A stretch of 56,438 nt of DNA from a virus: IMG/VR virus record IMGVR_UViG_3300046170_000155, positions 1 to 56,438 of that record, one strand, 5' to 3'. The position numbers and the translations under genes were made by a program. Shown one piece after another: positions 18,601 to 27,736 of this stretch; positions within the stretch are counted from its first letter, which is position 1, and every line of letters starts with the position of its first letter. Below the pieces are notes generated by a model, which saw nothing but the letters and a program-made list of their open reading frames with translations, was not told the origin of the DNA and did no database searches.

Positions 18601-19744
18601 TACTCAGCAGCAAATTAGACAATTAGAAGTTACAGAAGCACAAGAAGGATTTTCAGAAGCAATAGCTGAATTTGGTAAAGAAGGTGTTGTAACCAATAAT
18701 GAGCAATTAGCAATTTTACAAGCTCAATTAAATCTACAGAGAATGAGAGATAAAATTGAAGGTACAATGTCTAATCGTGACAAAATAAGAATTAGAGATA
18801 AAAAGAAAGAAATTAAATTTTTAGAAATGGCTGTTGAGCAAGGAGTAGCTGAACAGTTAGATTTAGATGCAGCTAAAGATGAATTATCAGATTTAGAAAA
18901 TCCTATATCAGATGCTGAACTTGCTATTTTAAATCTTCAAGAAAAAATTGCAGACGCACAACTTAAAGTACTTGAGAGTCAAAAGAAAAGACTTGACCCG
19001 TCAGTTGTGGAAGCAATAAAAGCCGTAGCAGCAGCCCAGTCTTTAGAAGCAGATGCTGTAGAAAAATATGCTGATAAAGAGCATGACTTAGCTGAAGCAA
19101 TGATAGAAGCAAGACTGCAAACTGAAAAAAATGCACTAATCATAGATGAGCTTACAAGAAAATATCCGGGACTACAAGGAATCATTACTGAATTAGCAAA
19201 AGATATAGGCATTCCAGAATCAATACTTCAATCAACATTAGATGCAATGACTACAGTTGAGGCTAGCTACAAAAAGAAAGTTGAGGATATGGTTCTAGCT
19301 GGTAGAACAGCTTTGTTTGACATAAAAGAAATAACTGATTTCATAGATGCAGAAATGCAAAAACAAGCAGGCTATTTCAATAATCTTGATATAAACTACA
19401 CACCTCGTGACACTAGCGATGTAAATAAAAGACAATACACCTTACATCAATTTGGTGAACGAACAATGAACAATTACACAGGTGGTAATGTTCCTATTGG
19501 TAGAACATCAATAGTTGGTGAAAGAGGACCAGAAGTTATTATGTCAACACCGGGTGGTACATCAGTATTTTCTAATAAGACAGGTGGAGGAGTAGGCGGA
19601 ATTAATGTTGCTCACATGGATGTCAATATTACAGGTTTACCAGCAGACCCACTTTCTGCAAGAAAAGCTGCTATAAATATAAGAAAAGAACTTATGAAGC
19701 TAGAAAAGGAAGGAACCTCCGGTACAGGTTTAAGGAATAGATAA
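15617..19744 (+). CDS. Tail tape measure protein
   Basis: 1375 aa, the largest tail gene of the assembly module. Ala/Gly-rich hydrophobic start (GAAGAMAGALAAVGGAMFL), a TMP core with FAGIRKTVDATEAQFSTLAL and LRLAAAGKVAGATAADVLGI, two hydrophobic segments near residues 395-415 and 470-495, long coiled coils between about 950 and 1250, and the typical end VGERGPEVIMSTPGG. The protein sets tail length and is ejected into the cell envelope; at about 0.15 nm per residue the tail would be roughly 200 nm. It directly follows the chaperones. Confidence 0.93.
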   Translation: MNQDLRVTYELVQTKVQNKAAKQTEKSMKKLTTQAAHTNAMVSGAAGAMAGALAAVGGAMFLTVGAASKFEDSFAGIRKTVDATEAQFSTLALQVRQLAQDIPVAVTQLNQIGELGGQLGVGVENLEEFIEVIAQVGVATRLSTESAALSLARLDQIFGLQGKSFDRLASSLVDLGNNFAALEDEILSTALRLAAAGKVAGATAADVLGIATALQAVGVQSQAGGTAMARVFQQIQIAVATGGRQLEVFAETTGLTTKEFQDLAKVDPASALNLFVTSLASASKAGTNVIEVLDQLGLKQQRTIRALLAVGEAEGLLTDTLATANSAFEANIALTTEAEKRFETFKSETKLLMNELTELRIQIGNELLPTAKALVTTLSALIGGFQNTSETSEGVGTSVKVLFGIIVSMTAATAALGAATKTYNAIALANGITVEDLGKRIKRNAKNMSRSTKTAKALQKTMVGLRFSMIGLGVALAAITVAYTIFTRRQEAARRASESFLANRAAVASITEKVADKEKELQDLINSEDMSEARLDLLRAELDKLREIEEQIKKKSMIDFFKQAGIDGESAEEAQKSLEDVGGAITDFYNSGLGEDIKVSVAGAGLEAFQFNTANEAASELNDGLKGVGLSLEELSTLTPDQLLDTLGLLEAKGVDAFKLYSKTIEPIVRTNRHLNAGALELNETQDAQFETLRRNAAGLEIIQKALVETDVSEKALKDTIQENVDAYNELDTRQDEVAISLTDVLDGTLSYVDLLKALDGEQENSVDSAQQLAEATFALSDQVTDNINKFRDLNSVLQDFGRIAPMNLNQMLTGMEKADERADFLRTTVISLAKSGFVPLSKALTDLPLQESIGLALTLTEELSKLKELEKLNIGNEEDTPELIAQRDIIADIQNMLTRDNPELRSLTFNDEQLKTFINEQERLITNTEYIDQVNNNLTVQAEGQLELERQQAEAALQIFNIARQEEETKERIADLQEEMVEMTADIVANGFVITQQQIRQLEVTEAQEGFSEAIAEFGKEGVVTNNEQLAILQAQLNLQRMRDKIEGTMSNRDKIRIRDKKKEIKFLEMAVEQGVAEQLDLDAAKDELSDLENPISDAELAILNLQEKIADAQLKVLESQKKRLDPSVVEAIKAVAAAQSLEADAVEKYADKEHDLAEAMIEARLQTEKNALIIDELTRKYPGLQGIITELAKDIGIPESILQSTLDAMTTVEASYKKKVEDMVLAGRTALFDIKEITDFIDAEMQKQAGYFNNLDINYTPRDTSDVNKRQYTLHQFGERTMNNYTGGNVPIGRTSIVGERGPEVIMSTPGGTSVFSNKTGGGVGGINVAHMDVNITGLPADPLSARKAAINIRKELMKLEKEGTSGTGLRNR

Positions 19745-20226
19745 TGATAAAGAAGATAAAAGATAATATAGGTTTAGTTGCAACAGCTATTGCCCTTATG
19801 GGTTCAATTGGTGCAGGAGTGCAATCAGTCGGACAAATAGTTAATACACTTCAAGGTATTGATGAAAGAATGGTTGGAATAGAAATAGAGTTTGAACAAC
19901 TCAAACAAGACACAATGGTTTCAAATGATATTGCAGTTCTTTATGAAAAAATAGAAGACTTAGAAATAGCTGCACAGAATGTTGGCAAGTTTAATGAAGA
20001 GATAGCTACCTTACAAGCTAACTTATATAACTTAGAGCAACAGGTTAGAGATGGTGGGTTTGATTTAGATAGATATTACTTACTAGAAAAGTGGGAGTAT
20101 CAAGACCTTAATGACTCAATAACTAGAGCCGAAACACAAGTTCAAGTCGTTACTAATAGTTTGTGGGAACTTAACGATTTAAAAACTAGATTAGCTTACT
20201 TAGAAGCAGCAGGTCATGGACACTAA
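19744..20226 (+). CDS. Membrane-anchored coiled-coil protein
   Basis: 160 aa. One hydrophobic segment near the start (IGLVATAIALMGSIGAGVQ) followed by heptad-like helices (GIEIEFEQLKQDTMVSNDIA; LQANLYNLEQQVRDGG). It overlaps the tape measure stop by one base. A small gene between tape measure and distal tail protein that carries one membrane helix and a coiled coil could be part of the tail tip or an envelope-interacting accessory. No family recognised. Confidence 0.65.
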   Translation: MIKKIKDNIGLVATAIALMGSIGAGVQSVGQIVNTLQGIDERMVGIEIEFEQLKQDTMVSNDIAVLYEKIEDLEIAAQNVGKFNEEIATLQANLYNLEQQVRDGGFDLDRYYLLEKWEYQDLNDSITRAETQVQVVTNSLWELNDLKTRLAYLEAAGHGH

Positions 20227-20350
20227 AATGATAGACAACAAAGAAAAACATTACTTGAAAGCTTGTAAATCAGATTTTAAATGTGGTAATTATTTTTATG
20301 GACCTAAATATCAGTACTGTGAAAAATGTAGAGCAAAGGATATGTGCTAA
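20216..20350 (+). CDS. 44-aa zinc-ribbon peptide
   Basis: Short frame from ATG 20216, nested over the end of the preceding gene, to TAA 20348-20350, which overlaps the next ATG. The sequence has four Cys: KACKSDFKCGNYFYGPKYQY then CEKCRAK, a CxxxxxC...CxxC pattern able to hold one zinc. Translational coupling on both sides argues that it is real. Function unknown. Confidence 0.55.
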   Translation: MDTKMIDNKEKHYLKACKSDFKCGNYFYGPKYQYCEKCRAKDMC

Positions 20351-21606
20351 TGGCTAATACAGTAACAATAGGTAGATTAACTTTTACATCTCCATCTAAC
20401 TTAGCTTACAATGGTGGTGCTAAAACAAGAAATTATACCCTTAGTGGAACAATTGCTCCTACAGGTGCAAATGGTTTAGATGTATCAGAAGCAAAGTACA
20501 TAAGAGATGAATTAGTCTCTATGGCTAATTACGACATAGTATATCCTTTTACCTACACAGGTGATACAACAATTTCTGCTTATGTAAAAATAGAGAGCGC
20601 AGATGTTAACATTGACAGGTTTTTTGGTGCAGGTATGAAATACAATGTCTCATTGAACTTTTTAGGTAATCCCGGAGAACTAAGATTTGAATCACAATTT
20701 TCTGGTGGTGTTTTAGATAATGACCATAGTGTAACTTCTACAGACTCACAATTCTTTTCTCCACCTGTAGGTGCATATTCTATACACATACCTTCAGTAG
20801 GTACAGGAAATCCTCCTGCACAAGAAGATAGAATTGCTTCTTATGGTACTTCTACAGTAACTCTTAAATACTTTAGTGGAGATAACATAAGAACCGACAA
20901 TATAGAATTTGAGTGTAATCCAGAAGATTATCTAAAAGGTGCTTGCGAGATATCAACTAACAGTAGAGTTAGATGTGGACTATATAGCCCTAATACAAAT
21001 GTAGACCAGACTGTTATAAGTAATGGTCTAATAAAAATGGAGTTAACAAATAGTAACACTCAGTCAAGATTTACAACCAGCTTATGGGAAAGCGATGGTT
21101 GGAGAAGTGATAAAGAATTTGCTGTATCTAAAGGTTCTTCTGAAACTGAATGGGATGGTTGGAAGACAGTACAAATAATTAAAAACTATCCAGAGTGTGT
21201 AACAGTTAGATTTACAGCAAACTCAGAAACAAATGGAACAGGAAGATTAACCTTTGATGTTTCTCTCAGAAGAGGTTCAAGATATTTTAGCTTAGTAATT
21301 AATTCATACGGAACTGCTGACCGTATAACAATTAAAAGAACTACGGCAGAGGCATCAACTTCTGCAACAGGATATATAGTTTCTAGTTCAAATGATAGTG
21401 AAGGAAATTATTACTTATTAGGTTCGCCTAATACATTTACAGCAGACACAAGTGATGGTGGGATTTACCTTACAGCTACTCAAATGAAAGCATTTGTAGG
21501 ATATGCCTTAAACGGCTCTTCTTCTGCTGGTGAAAATACACCAGACAATGTTAGAGATTCTTATCTTGATTATATATATGAGTATGTAAGGTCAATTAAG
21601 TCATGA
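20350..21606 (+). CDS. Distal tail protein (Dit-like)
   Basis: About 418 aa. Start ATG 20350 in a TAATG overlap, preferred to GTG 20344. The first 140 residues (VTIGRLTFTSPSNLAYNGGA; EAKYIRDELVSMANYDIVYP) resemble the tube-like domain of Dit proteins that cap the tail and carry the tip; the later beta-rich part (YLKGACEISTNSRVRCGLYS) is probably a galectin-like or adaptor domain. It lies between the tape measure region and the tail tip gene and overlaps the latter by four bases. Confidence 0.65.
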   Translation: MANTVTIGRLTFTSPSNLAYNGGAKTRNYTLSGTIAPTGANGLDVSEAKYIRDELVSMANYDIVYPFTYTGDTTISAYVKIESADVNIDRFFGAGMKYNVSLNFLGNPGELRFESQFSGGVLDNDHSVTSTDSQFFSPPVGAYSIHIPSVGTGNPPAQEDRIASYGTSTVTLKYFSGDNIRTDNIEFECNPEDYLKGACEISTNSRVRCGLYSPNTNVDQTVISNGLIKMELTNSNTQSRFTTSLWESDGWRSDKEFAVSKGSSETEWDGWKTVQIIKNYPECVTVRFTANSETNGTGRLTFDVSLRRGSRYFSLVINSYGTADRITIKRTTAEASTSATGYIVSSSNDSEGNYYLLGSPNTFTADTSDGGIYLTATQMKAFVGYALNGSSSAGENTPDNVRDSYLDYIYEYVRSIKS

Positions 21607-24600
21607 GTGTAAATGAAAAGTTAATGGCTCCGGGAACATTTAATGTTTCCTTAAGTTTAGAGACCACACCTAATTCAGTTATAAATGCAATGGTTCCATG
21701 GGGAAATATTGTCTTAACTCCAACAAGAATAAACCCAGATGAATTTACAGATGCTCAAGTAAGAGATTTAGCAAGATATGTAGGTATTGTTCAAACACAA
21801 GAAATAAGTGAAGAAGGAATTGAAATAGGTGGTAAAGGTATTCTTACTTATCTAGGAGATAATGATTCTAGAGGTTTAGTGCTTGCAAGAAATGCTGGTA
21901 TAGGTGCTGTTAGAGATTATCAGAGAGATACTTTAGATGATGTACTAGATAGAAATACATCAACACCTAATGGACTACTAAGAGATGAAGCAGGAAATGT
22001 AAGAGCAGTAAGAAAAGGTACAGTAACAGAAGTTTCTTTTGACGACACAGTACTTCTTTTAAATTTTGAGGGAAGCAATGGAGATACTACTACTACTGAT
22101 GGCTCTGTATTTACATCTAATCAAGTTATTACTTTTAGTGGAACAGCAGATATTTCTAGTGACCAAGCAAATTATGGAAATACAAGTCTTAATCTAAGTA
22201 CAGACGGATTTGTAACCGTAGCAGATAGACCAGAATTAGATTTAACTTATCAAGAGTTTACAGTCGAATGGTGGGAGTATAGAACATCTTCTAGTGGTAA
22301 TCCTACCGTCATGGCTAGAAACAATGATACATACTCTCCATGGATATTTGGTAAAGCTGTTAATGGAAGAAACAAAGCTTTTATTACTCACGATGGTAAT
22401 GGATATGGAACAGATGAAGACTTAAATATAGATATGGGTTCTATTGATTTAAATCAATGGAATCATTTTGCTATTTCACATAAAGGCAATAAGTTTAGAA
22501 CTTATAAAAATGGTGTACAGGTAGCAGAAGAAGATAGACCAGAATTATTTATCAGAGTTAGTTCAGACTCTTTACAGATTGGTAAAGGACAAGACGGAAA
22601 CTTTTTTGAAGGTTATCTTGATGGAATAGTTGTAACTAGAGGTGCAGCAAAGTATTGGGACGCATTTACTCCTAGTACTTCTGCACCTGTAGCTACAACA
22701 TCTAACAAAACTTATACAGGTAAACACTATTTAGAAGGAGCGTATAAAGCTCTAAAAACAGTAGCAACAGCACTAGGCGCTGAGTTTAAAATTAATAATA
22801 ACGGTACATTAGATGTTGGCCCCGCTTCTAGTTTGTTTACTGGTCATGAGGATAACGAACCCCAAGGAATTATAGTAAGAAGATTATCTGGGCAAGACCC
22901 TTCAATTAAAGGTTATGATGGTTTTGATTTAACAACAGAGTTTAATGCAGAAGATTATGTAAGTCGTGTAGAACTTATTGCAAACGGTAATGGAAAAGAA
23001 ATTAACTTAGGTCAAGCTGATGCTAAGAACATTCCATATAAAGACTTGTTTGGCAATCCTTTAGAGAGAATACAGATTTTAGCAGAAAATGAAATACCAG
23101 ATAATCTAAGAGATGTTAGAGCAGAAGCTTACCTTAATGAATATAACAAAATAGATAAAACATTAAATGTAGGTCTATCAGACTATGACATATCGGGAGA
23201 TATTAGTGTTGGAGATGTTATCTATGTATACGACCCAGAAGTAGGTTTTGAAGATACACAAGATGAGGCAACACTAGAAAACAGAGATAGATATGAAATT
23301 ACATATCAAGGTCAAATACTAAACCCTATAAAAATTAGAATAATGGGTTTATCTTTTCCTATATCAGAAGGTATGGGGGTTTATTACAGAGATGCTAATG
23401 GTAACTATACAGATATAACTGATTACACAAATTTTGAAGTAGGAAGTACTCAAATAGAAGTAGGTTCTACTACACCAAATATAAATGAAGATTTAAGAGC
23501 TACTGGTTCAATTGTTTCAATTGGAAGTACTAACGAATATCATGTACCAGACGCTCCTACTAACTTAACAGTAGCAAAAGGTACTTATCAAGATGGTAGT
23601 GGTAGACCTTTTGCTTTTGCTCGTTTAAGTTGGACTGAGCCAAATAACACAGACGGTTCAAGAATTACTGACGGTAATATGTATCGTGTTAGGTATAGAC
23701 AAGTTACAGATGTTGACGGAAACAATCTTATAGATAGTAACGACAATCAAGTCACAGATTATGAATATTTATCTGTTTCCTTTGGAACTACTACAACAGT
23801 TATTAAAGGATTAGGTGTAAGTAATACTTATGAGTTTGGAGTACAAGCTATAGATAACTCTGGTTTTTCTGCTGGCTATTCTATTATTACAGCAGAACAA
23901 ATGCCTGTTGACGGTACTATACCACCTGCACCTGTAGCACCTACAGGAACTTTTGGAGCAATAGCTTCTAATGCAGCACAAATACAAATATCTCATAAAT
24001 TAGCAGCTGCTGAAGATGCAGATGGTAATGCAATAAACTCACCAACAAACTTTACTTTACCTAGAGATATTGACCATTTGAATGTGTATAGAAACACAAG
24101 CTCATCTTTTACTCCTAGTGCTAGTACTTTTGTTGGAGAGATACAAGCAAGAGCTGGACATATAGACGGAGAAATAACAGCTATAAATACTTTTATTGTT
24201 AGTACAGCAGGTACATGGTATTACAAACTTACAGCAGTTGATGTAGCTGGAAATGAATCTGACCCATCTACTGCTCAACAAGCAGAACACGAATTAATAA
24301 CTAAAGAGTATATCGCAGACGCAGAAATTACAACTATAAAAATTGGTGAAGCACAAGTAACTGATGCAAAAATAGACACTATGACTGCTGCTAAAATTAC
24401 AGCAGGAACTATTAGTGGTAAAGAAATAATAATTGATACAGATAGTGCTACCGACCCATCAAACCCTGTATTGGGAACAATACGAAGTAATAATTATGTA
24501 ACAAATACATCTGGTTGGATTATAAAATCTGATGGCTCTGTTGAGTTTGAAACAGGAACATTTAGAGGAAATTTAGATGCAGCAGGCGGTACATTTTCTG

Positions 24601-26105
24601 GAGATTTAAGTGCAGCAGGTGGTACATTCACAGGAACACTATCTGGTGTAGACGGTAACTTTACAGGAACAATTTCTGCCACACAAATAACTGGTGGAAC
24701 TTTGACTGCAAACATTATAGACGGTGGAGAAATAGATGGTTCGTCTATAGATTTAGGTAGCGGAACATTTACTGTTGACACCTCTGGAAATATGGTTGCG
24801 ACCTCTGCAACTATTACAGGTGCAATAACATCATCATCTGGAACTATCGGTGGTTGGACAATAGGTTCAACAGATTTATCTTCTGGAAATATATCAATAG
24901 ATTCTGGTGGAACTATATCGGGTAATTATTCTGCTAGTACTGGTTGGAGAATACAGTCAGATGGTAGTGCAGATTTTAATAATGTAAATGTTAGAGGAGA
25001 CCTTTTAGGTGTAGAGCTTAAGGGAGATTTAGACTTTAACGGTGGTAGATTAAGAACATCAACATCTGGAACAAGAATTGAAATAACTGACAACAACAAC
25101 CAAGAAGGTGAAATAGATTTTATAACAAGCGCTGGGTTTACGGGTAAAATATCTGCTGATTCTACAACTCAATTCCTTATTGAAAATGGTGTGTTATCTG
25201 GAAAAATAAAACTTGCTTTGGATGCTGCACAAGACGAAATAGAATTACAAGCTACAAGAATTAACTTTTCTGACCCTCTTGGGTTAAATCCAATAATTGA
25301 AATAAATGGTAGTACTAGTACAAATAAAAAATTAGGTGTAAATTCAAGTGGTCGTTTAGAATTTCAAACTGATTCTGTTGGTTCTCACTCTCATTCAGAA
25401 TCAGATATATCAAATATTGGTAATCACGCTCACGCATCGAATGCTAGCTGGTTATCTGGATATGCTTCTACAAGTCATAATAACGACCAACACTCAACAA
25501 ATTTTGCAACAGAATCATCTGTTACTTCTCTAACAAACTCTTTAACAAGCCATGTTGGTCACTCAACTGTAGGTACTGGTATATCTCAAATAAACTCTCC
25601 ATCTAAAGGATTTTTTAGTAGTTATTCATTTAATTCAGGAACAGGTGCTTTTTCTGTGTCTACCTCAACAGTAACATCATCCTCTATAACTGTTGGTAAT
25701 TTATTTCCAAATACAAGTAATGGAAACCTAGGTTTTCCTACTAGTTCTTTAAGGTGGAAGAACCTTTATCTACAAAACTCACCCAATGTATCTTCAGACG
25801 AAAGAAAAAAAGAAGACATTGAGGACCTTATTTATGGCTTAGATTATATAAAGTCTTTAGAACCTAAATCTTTTAAAATGAAAGACAGGGAAGATGAAGC
25901 TATAAATTTTGGTTTTATTGCACAAGATTTATATACAACACCACCAGAACCAAATATTGATATTGCTTTAGTTGAGTACACAGAGGATAGTGATGATTAC
26001 GGAGTTAGATATACAGAATTAATTGCTCCTTTAGTAAAAGCAATACAAGAACTCTCAGCTAAGAATGATGAGTTACAATTAAGACTAGAAGCGTTGGAGG
26101 GATAA
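21603..26105 (+). CDS. Tail tip / central fibre with LamG, FN3 and S74 chaperone domain
   Basis: 1500 aa. The N-terminal 140 residues and those after about 360 form the hub-like part (FNVSLSLETTPNSVINAMVP). A LamG/ConA lectin domain lies at about 150-355 (LLLNFEGSNG; EFTVEWWEYRTSSSGN). FN3-like domains follow near 650-900 (PDAPTNLTVAKGTY), then Gly/Thr-rich stalk repeats (GGTFSGDLSAAGGTFTG). The end, from about residue 1396, has SSDERKKEDIEDLIYGLDYI and NFGFIAQDLY, the intramolecular chaperone of the S74 peptidase family, which trimerises the fibre and cuts itself off at the Ser-Asp. A receptor-binding tip protein. Confidence 0.85.
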   Translation: MSVNEKLMAPGTFNVSLSLETTPNSVINAMVPWGNIVLTPTRINPDEFTDAQVRDLARYVGIVQTQEISEEGIEIGGKGILTYLGDNDSRGLVLARNAGIGAVRDYQRDTLDDVLDRNTSTPNGLLRDEAGNVRAVRKGTVTEVSFDDTVLLLNFEGSNGDTTTTDGSVFTSNQVITFSGTADISSDQANYGNTSLNLSTDGFVTVADRPELDLTYQEFTVEWWEYRTSSSGNPTVMARNNDTYSPWIFGKAVNGRNKAFITHDGNGYGTDEDLNIDMGSIDLNQWNHFAISHKGNKFRTYKNGVQVAEEDRPELFIRVSSDSLQIGKGQDGNFFEGYLDGIVVTRGAAKYWDAFTPSTSAPVATTSNKTYTGKHYLEGAYKALKTVATALGAEFKINNNGTLDVGPASSLFTGHEDNEPQGIIVRRLSGQDPSIKGYDGFDLTTEFNAEDYVSRVELIANGNGKEINLGQADAKNIPYKDLFGNPLERIQILAENEIPDNLRDVRAEAYLNEYNKIDKTLNVGLSDYDISGDISVGDVIYVYDPEVGFEDTQDEATLENRDRYEITYQGQILNPIKIRIMGLSFPISEGMGVYYRDANGNYTDITDYTNFEVGSTQIEVGSTTPNINEDLRATGSIVSIGSTNEYHVPDAPTNLTVAKGTYQDGSGRPFAFARLSWTEPNNTDGSRITDGNMYRVRYRQVTDVDGNNLIDSNDNQVTDYEYLSVSFGTTTTVIKGLGVSNTYEFGVQAIDNSGFSAGYSIITAEQMPVDGTIPPAPVAPTGTFGAIASNAAQIQISHKLAAAEDADGNAINSPTNFTLPRDIDHLNVYRNTSSSFTPSASTFVGEIQARAGHIDGEITAINTFIVSTAGTWYYKLTAVDVAGNESDPSTAQQAEHELITKEYIADAEITTIKIGEAQVTDAKIDTMTAAKITAGTISGKEIIIDTDSATDPSNPVLGTIRSNNYVTNTSGWIIKSDGSVEFETGTFRGNLDAAGGTFSGDLSAAGGTFTGTLSGVDGNFTGTISATQITGGTLTANIIDGGEIDGSSIDLGSGTFTVDTSGNMVATSATITGAITSSSGTIGGWTIGSTDLSSGNISIDSGGTISGNYSASTGWRIQSDGSADFNNVNVRGDLLGVELKGDLDFNGGRLRTSTSGTRIEITDNNNQEGEIDFITSAGFTGKISADSTTQFLIENGVLSGKIKLALDAAQDEIELQATRINFSDPLGLNPIIEINGSTSTNKKLGVNSSGRLEFQTDSVGSHSHSESDISNIGNHAHASNASWLSGYASTSHNNDQHSTNFATESSVTSLTNSLTSHVGHSTVGTGISQINSPSKGFFSSYSFNSGTGAFSVSTSTVTSSSITVGNLFPNTSNGNLGFPTSSLRWKNLYLQNSPNVSSDERKKEDIEDLIYGLDYIKSLEPKSFKMKDREDEAINFGFIAQDLYTTPPEPNIDIALVEYTEDSDDYGVRYTELIAPLVKAIQELSAKNDELQLRLEALEG

Positions 26106-26278
26106 TGCACGAATTAACAGAACAAGAAAAAGAAGCTCTTTTATTATTACAAATAAAACAAGCTCGTGAAATATTGTATGGTGCTCAAAATATTGAAGAA
26201 GATGAAGAAACCATAAATCATTTACAATCAAAAGTTAATACATTAGAAGCTAAATATACAGAACAATTCGGTGAATAA
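26105..26278 (+). CDS. Small coiled-coil protein (57 aa)
   Basis: ATG 26105 overlaps the stop of the tail tip gene and TAA 26276-26278 overlaps the next start. The protein (MHELTEQEKEALLLLQIKQA and so on) is one charged amphipathic helix with heptads. It may be a tail-fibre assembly chaperone, which are often short coiled coils beside fibre genes, but no family signature is visible. Confidence 0.6.
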   Translation: MHELTEQEKEALLLLQIKQAREILYGAQNIEEDEETINHLQSKVNTLEAKYTEQFGE

Positions 26279-26610
26279 TGGCTGAAGAAGTAGAGCCTAA
26301 AAAAGAGCCAAAACCAAAAAAAAATAATAATTTTGACTATAGATTACATAGTCATGGCGATAAGTTAGCTTATTTACTTGACCAAATGTTTGCTTTGGAA
26401 GGAGCTTTATTTGCTCACAATATAAATATGTTGGACGAGAATCATTCTATGTATCACGAATGGAAAGAAAAACAAACACAAATAGAAAATGAAATATTTA
26501 GATTGAGATACATCTATGAAAAAATGGGGGGTGCTTGGGAAAACCTACAAGATATAGAGTGGGAAGATTCAGTTGACGAGTACGGAGAACCCATAGATGA
26601 CACAGACTAA
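26278..26610 (+). CDS. Acidic hypothetical protein (110 aa)
   Basis: Not recognised. Begins with a Lys/Glu/Pro-rich segment (MAEEVEPKKEPKPKKNNN), then helices (DKLAYLLDQMFALEGALF; EKQTQIENEIFRLRYIYEKM) and an acidic end. Coupled to both neighbours by overlaps. Helical character and location suggest a fibre chaperone or small tail component. Confidence 0.55.
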   Translation: MAEEVEPKKEPKPKKNNNFDYRLHSHGDKLAYLLDQMFALEGALFAHNINMLDENHSMYHEWKEKQTQIENEIFRLRYIYEKMGGAWENLQDIEWEDSVDEYGEPIDDTD

Positions 26611-27736
26611 CCATACACATACATCAGAGGAGATGGCAACATCTACTTCTTTTACTCACTCTTTTCAAGGTTTTCAAACACAAAACTATACAACTAAGAT
26701 AGAATCTTTTCAAGATATACTTTATCTTGACGGTAAGTCTATATTTTCTGATGGTGCTTTATCAATTGGTACATCTAGTAGTAATCCAATTTATTTAGGT
26801 ACTGATTCAAATGCACATTTTAAAATAGAAACAGATGGAACAATTAACTTCCTATCTGGAAAAATGTCTATTGATGGAGATACAGGTTCTGTAGGTCAAG
26901 TTCTATCTAGTGATGGAAGTGGTAATTTATCTTGGCAGACAGTAGATTTTACCCAGTACGCTTTTTCTAATATTTCTGTATCTGGCGAAGTAAACATACA
27001 AGCTAGCTCTACTAGTGATACATTAACTTTTGCTGCTGGTTCTGGTATAGATATTGCAACATCTGGTAGTACAGTAACTATATCGAGTGATAGTACTGCA
27101 CACAATACCTTTAAATTTATAGCACCATTAGACGGTGCAGGTTCTACATCTGGTAATACAATTACAGCAGATAGTCAAAATGATACACTTACCTTTGTTG
27201 CTGGTAGTGGTATATCTCTATCTTTTGATGAAAATAATGACAAAATTACATTTGAGGCAAGTCAAGCAGGCGAAACAAATCAGAACGCTATCACATCTAT
27301 TGGTGTGTCTGGTCAATCTACACTATCTGCTAGTCAATCAAGTGATGCAATAAATTTTGATTCTGTAACAGACAGAAATATTGTAGAAATAAGTACAGAT
27401 ACCGCTAATAAAAAAGTTAACTTCAAAACCAAGTTACCAAGAACTTTAAGTATGAGTGGTAGAATACCAACAAGGCTAAGTGACGGAAGTATATCTGGAA
27501 TGCCTCTCAAAAATCACTTCTTTAACCAAACAGTTAGCGGTGTTAACGTAAGTGGTGGAGGTTCATCAGTAGGTTTTAGCGCTAGAGCAGTTGTTTGTAA
27601 GGAAGCAAATGGTACTACTCATAAAATAACTATGCCTGCGTCCGGTGACAACAGCTTATCATTCTCTCTGGGTGAAAATTCGTCTGGAAGTTCACTTGGA
27701 ACACTAGAAATAGATATGACAGAAAGTAATTTATAA
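26597..27736 (+). CDS. Tail fibre protein
   Basis: 379 aa, Ser/Thr/Gly-rich and beta-predicted. Contains typical fibre phrases such as GDTGSVGQVLSSDGSGNLSW and two copies of a TLTFAAGSGI / TLTFVAGSGIS block, known from marine phage fibres. Start ATG 26597 has GGAGA eight bases upstream; the alternative ATG at about 26633 has its ribosome site too close. The C-terminal 90 residues (RTLSMSGRIPTRL on) have a different make-up and may form the globular tip. Confidence 0.65.
   Translation: MTQTNHTHTSEEMATSTSFTHSFQGFQTQNYTTKIESFQDILYLDGKSIFSDGALSIGTSSSNPIYLGTDSNAHFKIETDGTINFLSGKMSIDGDTGSVGQVLSSDGSGNLSWQTVDFTQYAFSNISVSGEVNIQASSTSDTLTFAAGSGIDIATSGSTVTISSDSTAHNTFKFIAPLDGAGSTSGNTITADSQNDTLTFVAGSGISLSFDENNDKITFEASQAGETNQNAITSIGVSGQSTLSASQSSDAINFDSVTDRNIVEISTDTANKKVNFKTKLPRTLSMSGRIPTRLSDGSISGMPLKNHFFNQTVSGVNVSGGGSSVGFSARAVVCKEANGTTHKITMPASGDNSLSFSLGENSSGSSLGTLEIDMTESNL

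Noticed and set aside
20344-20350. GTG 20344 as the start of the distal tail gene
   Set aside because: ATG 20350 forms the TAATG overlap used throughout the genome, and adds only two residues fewer.
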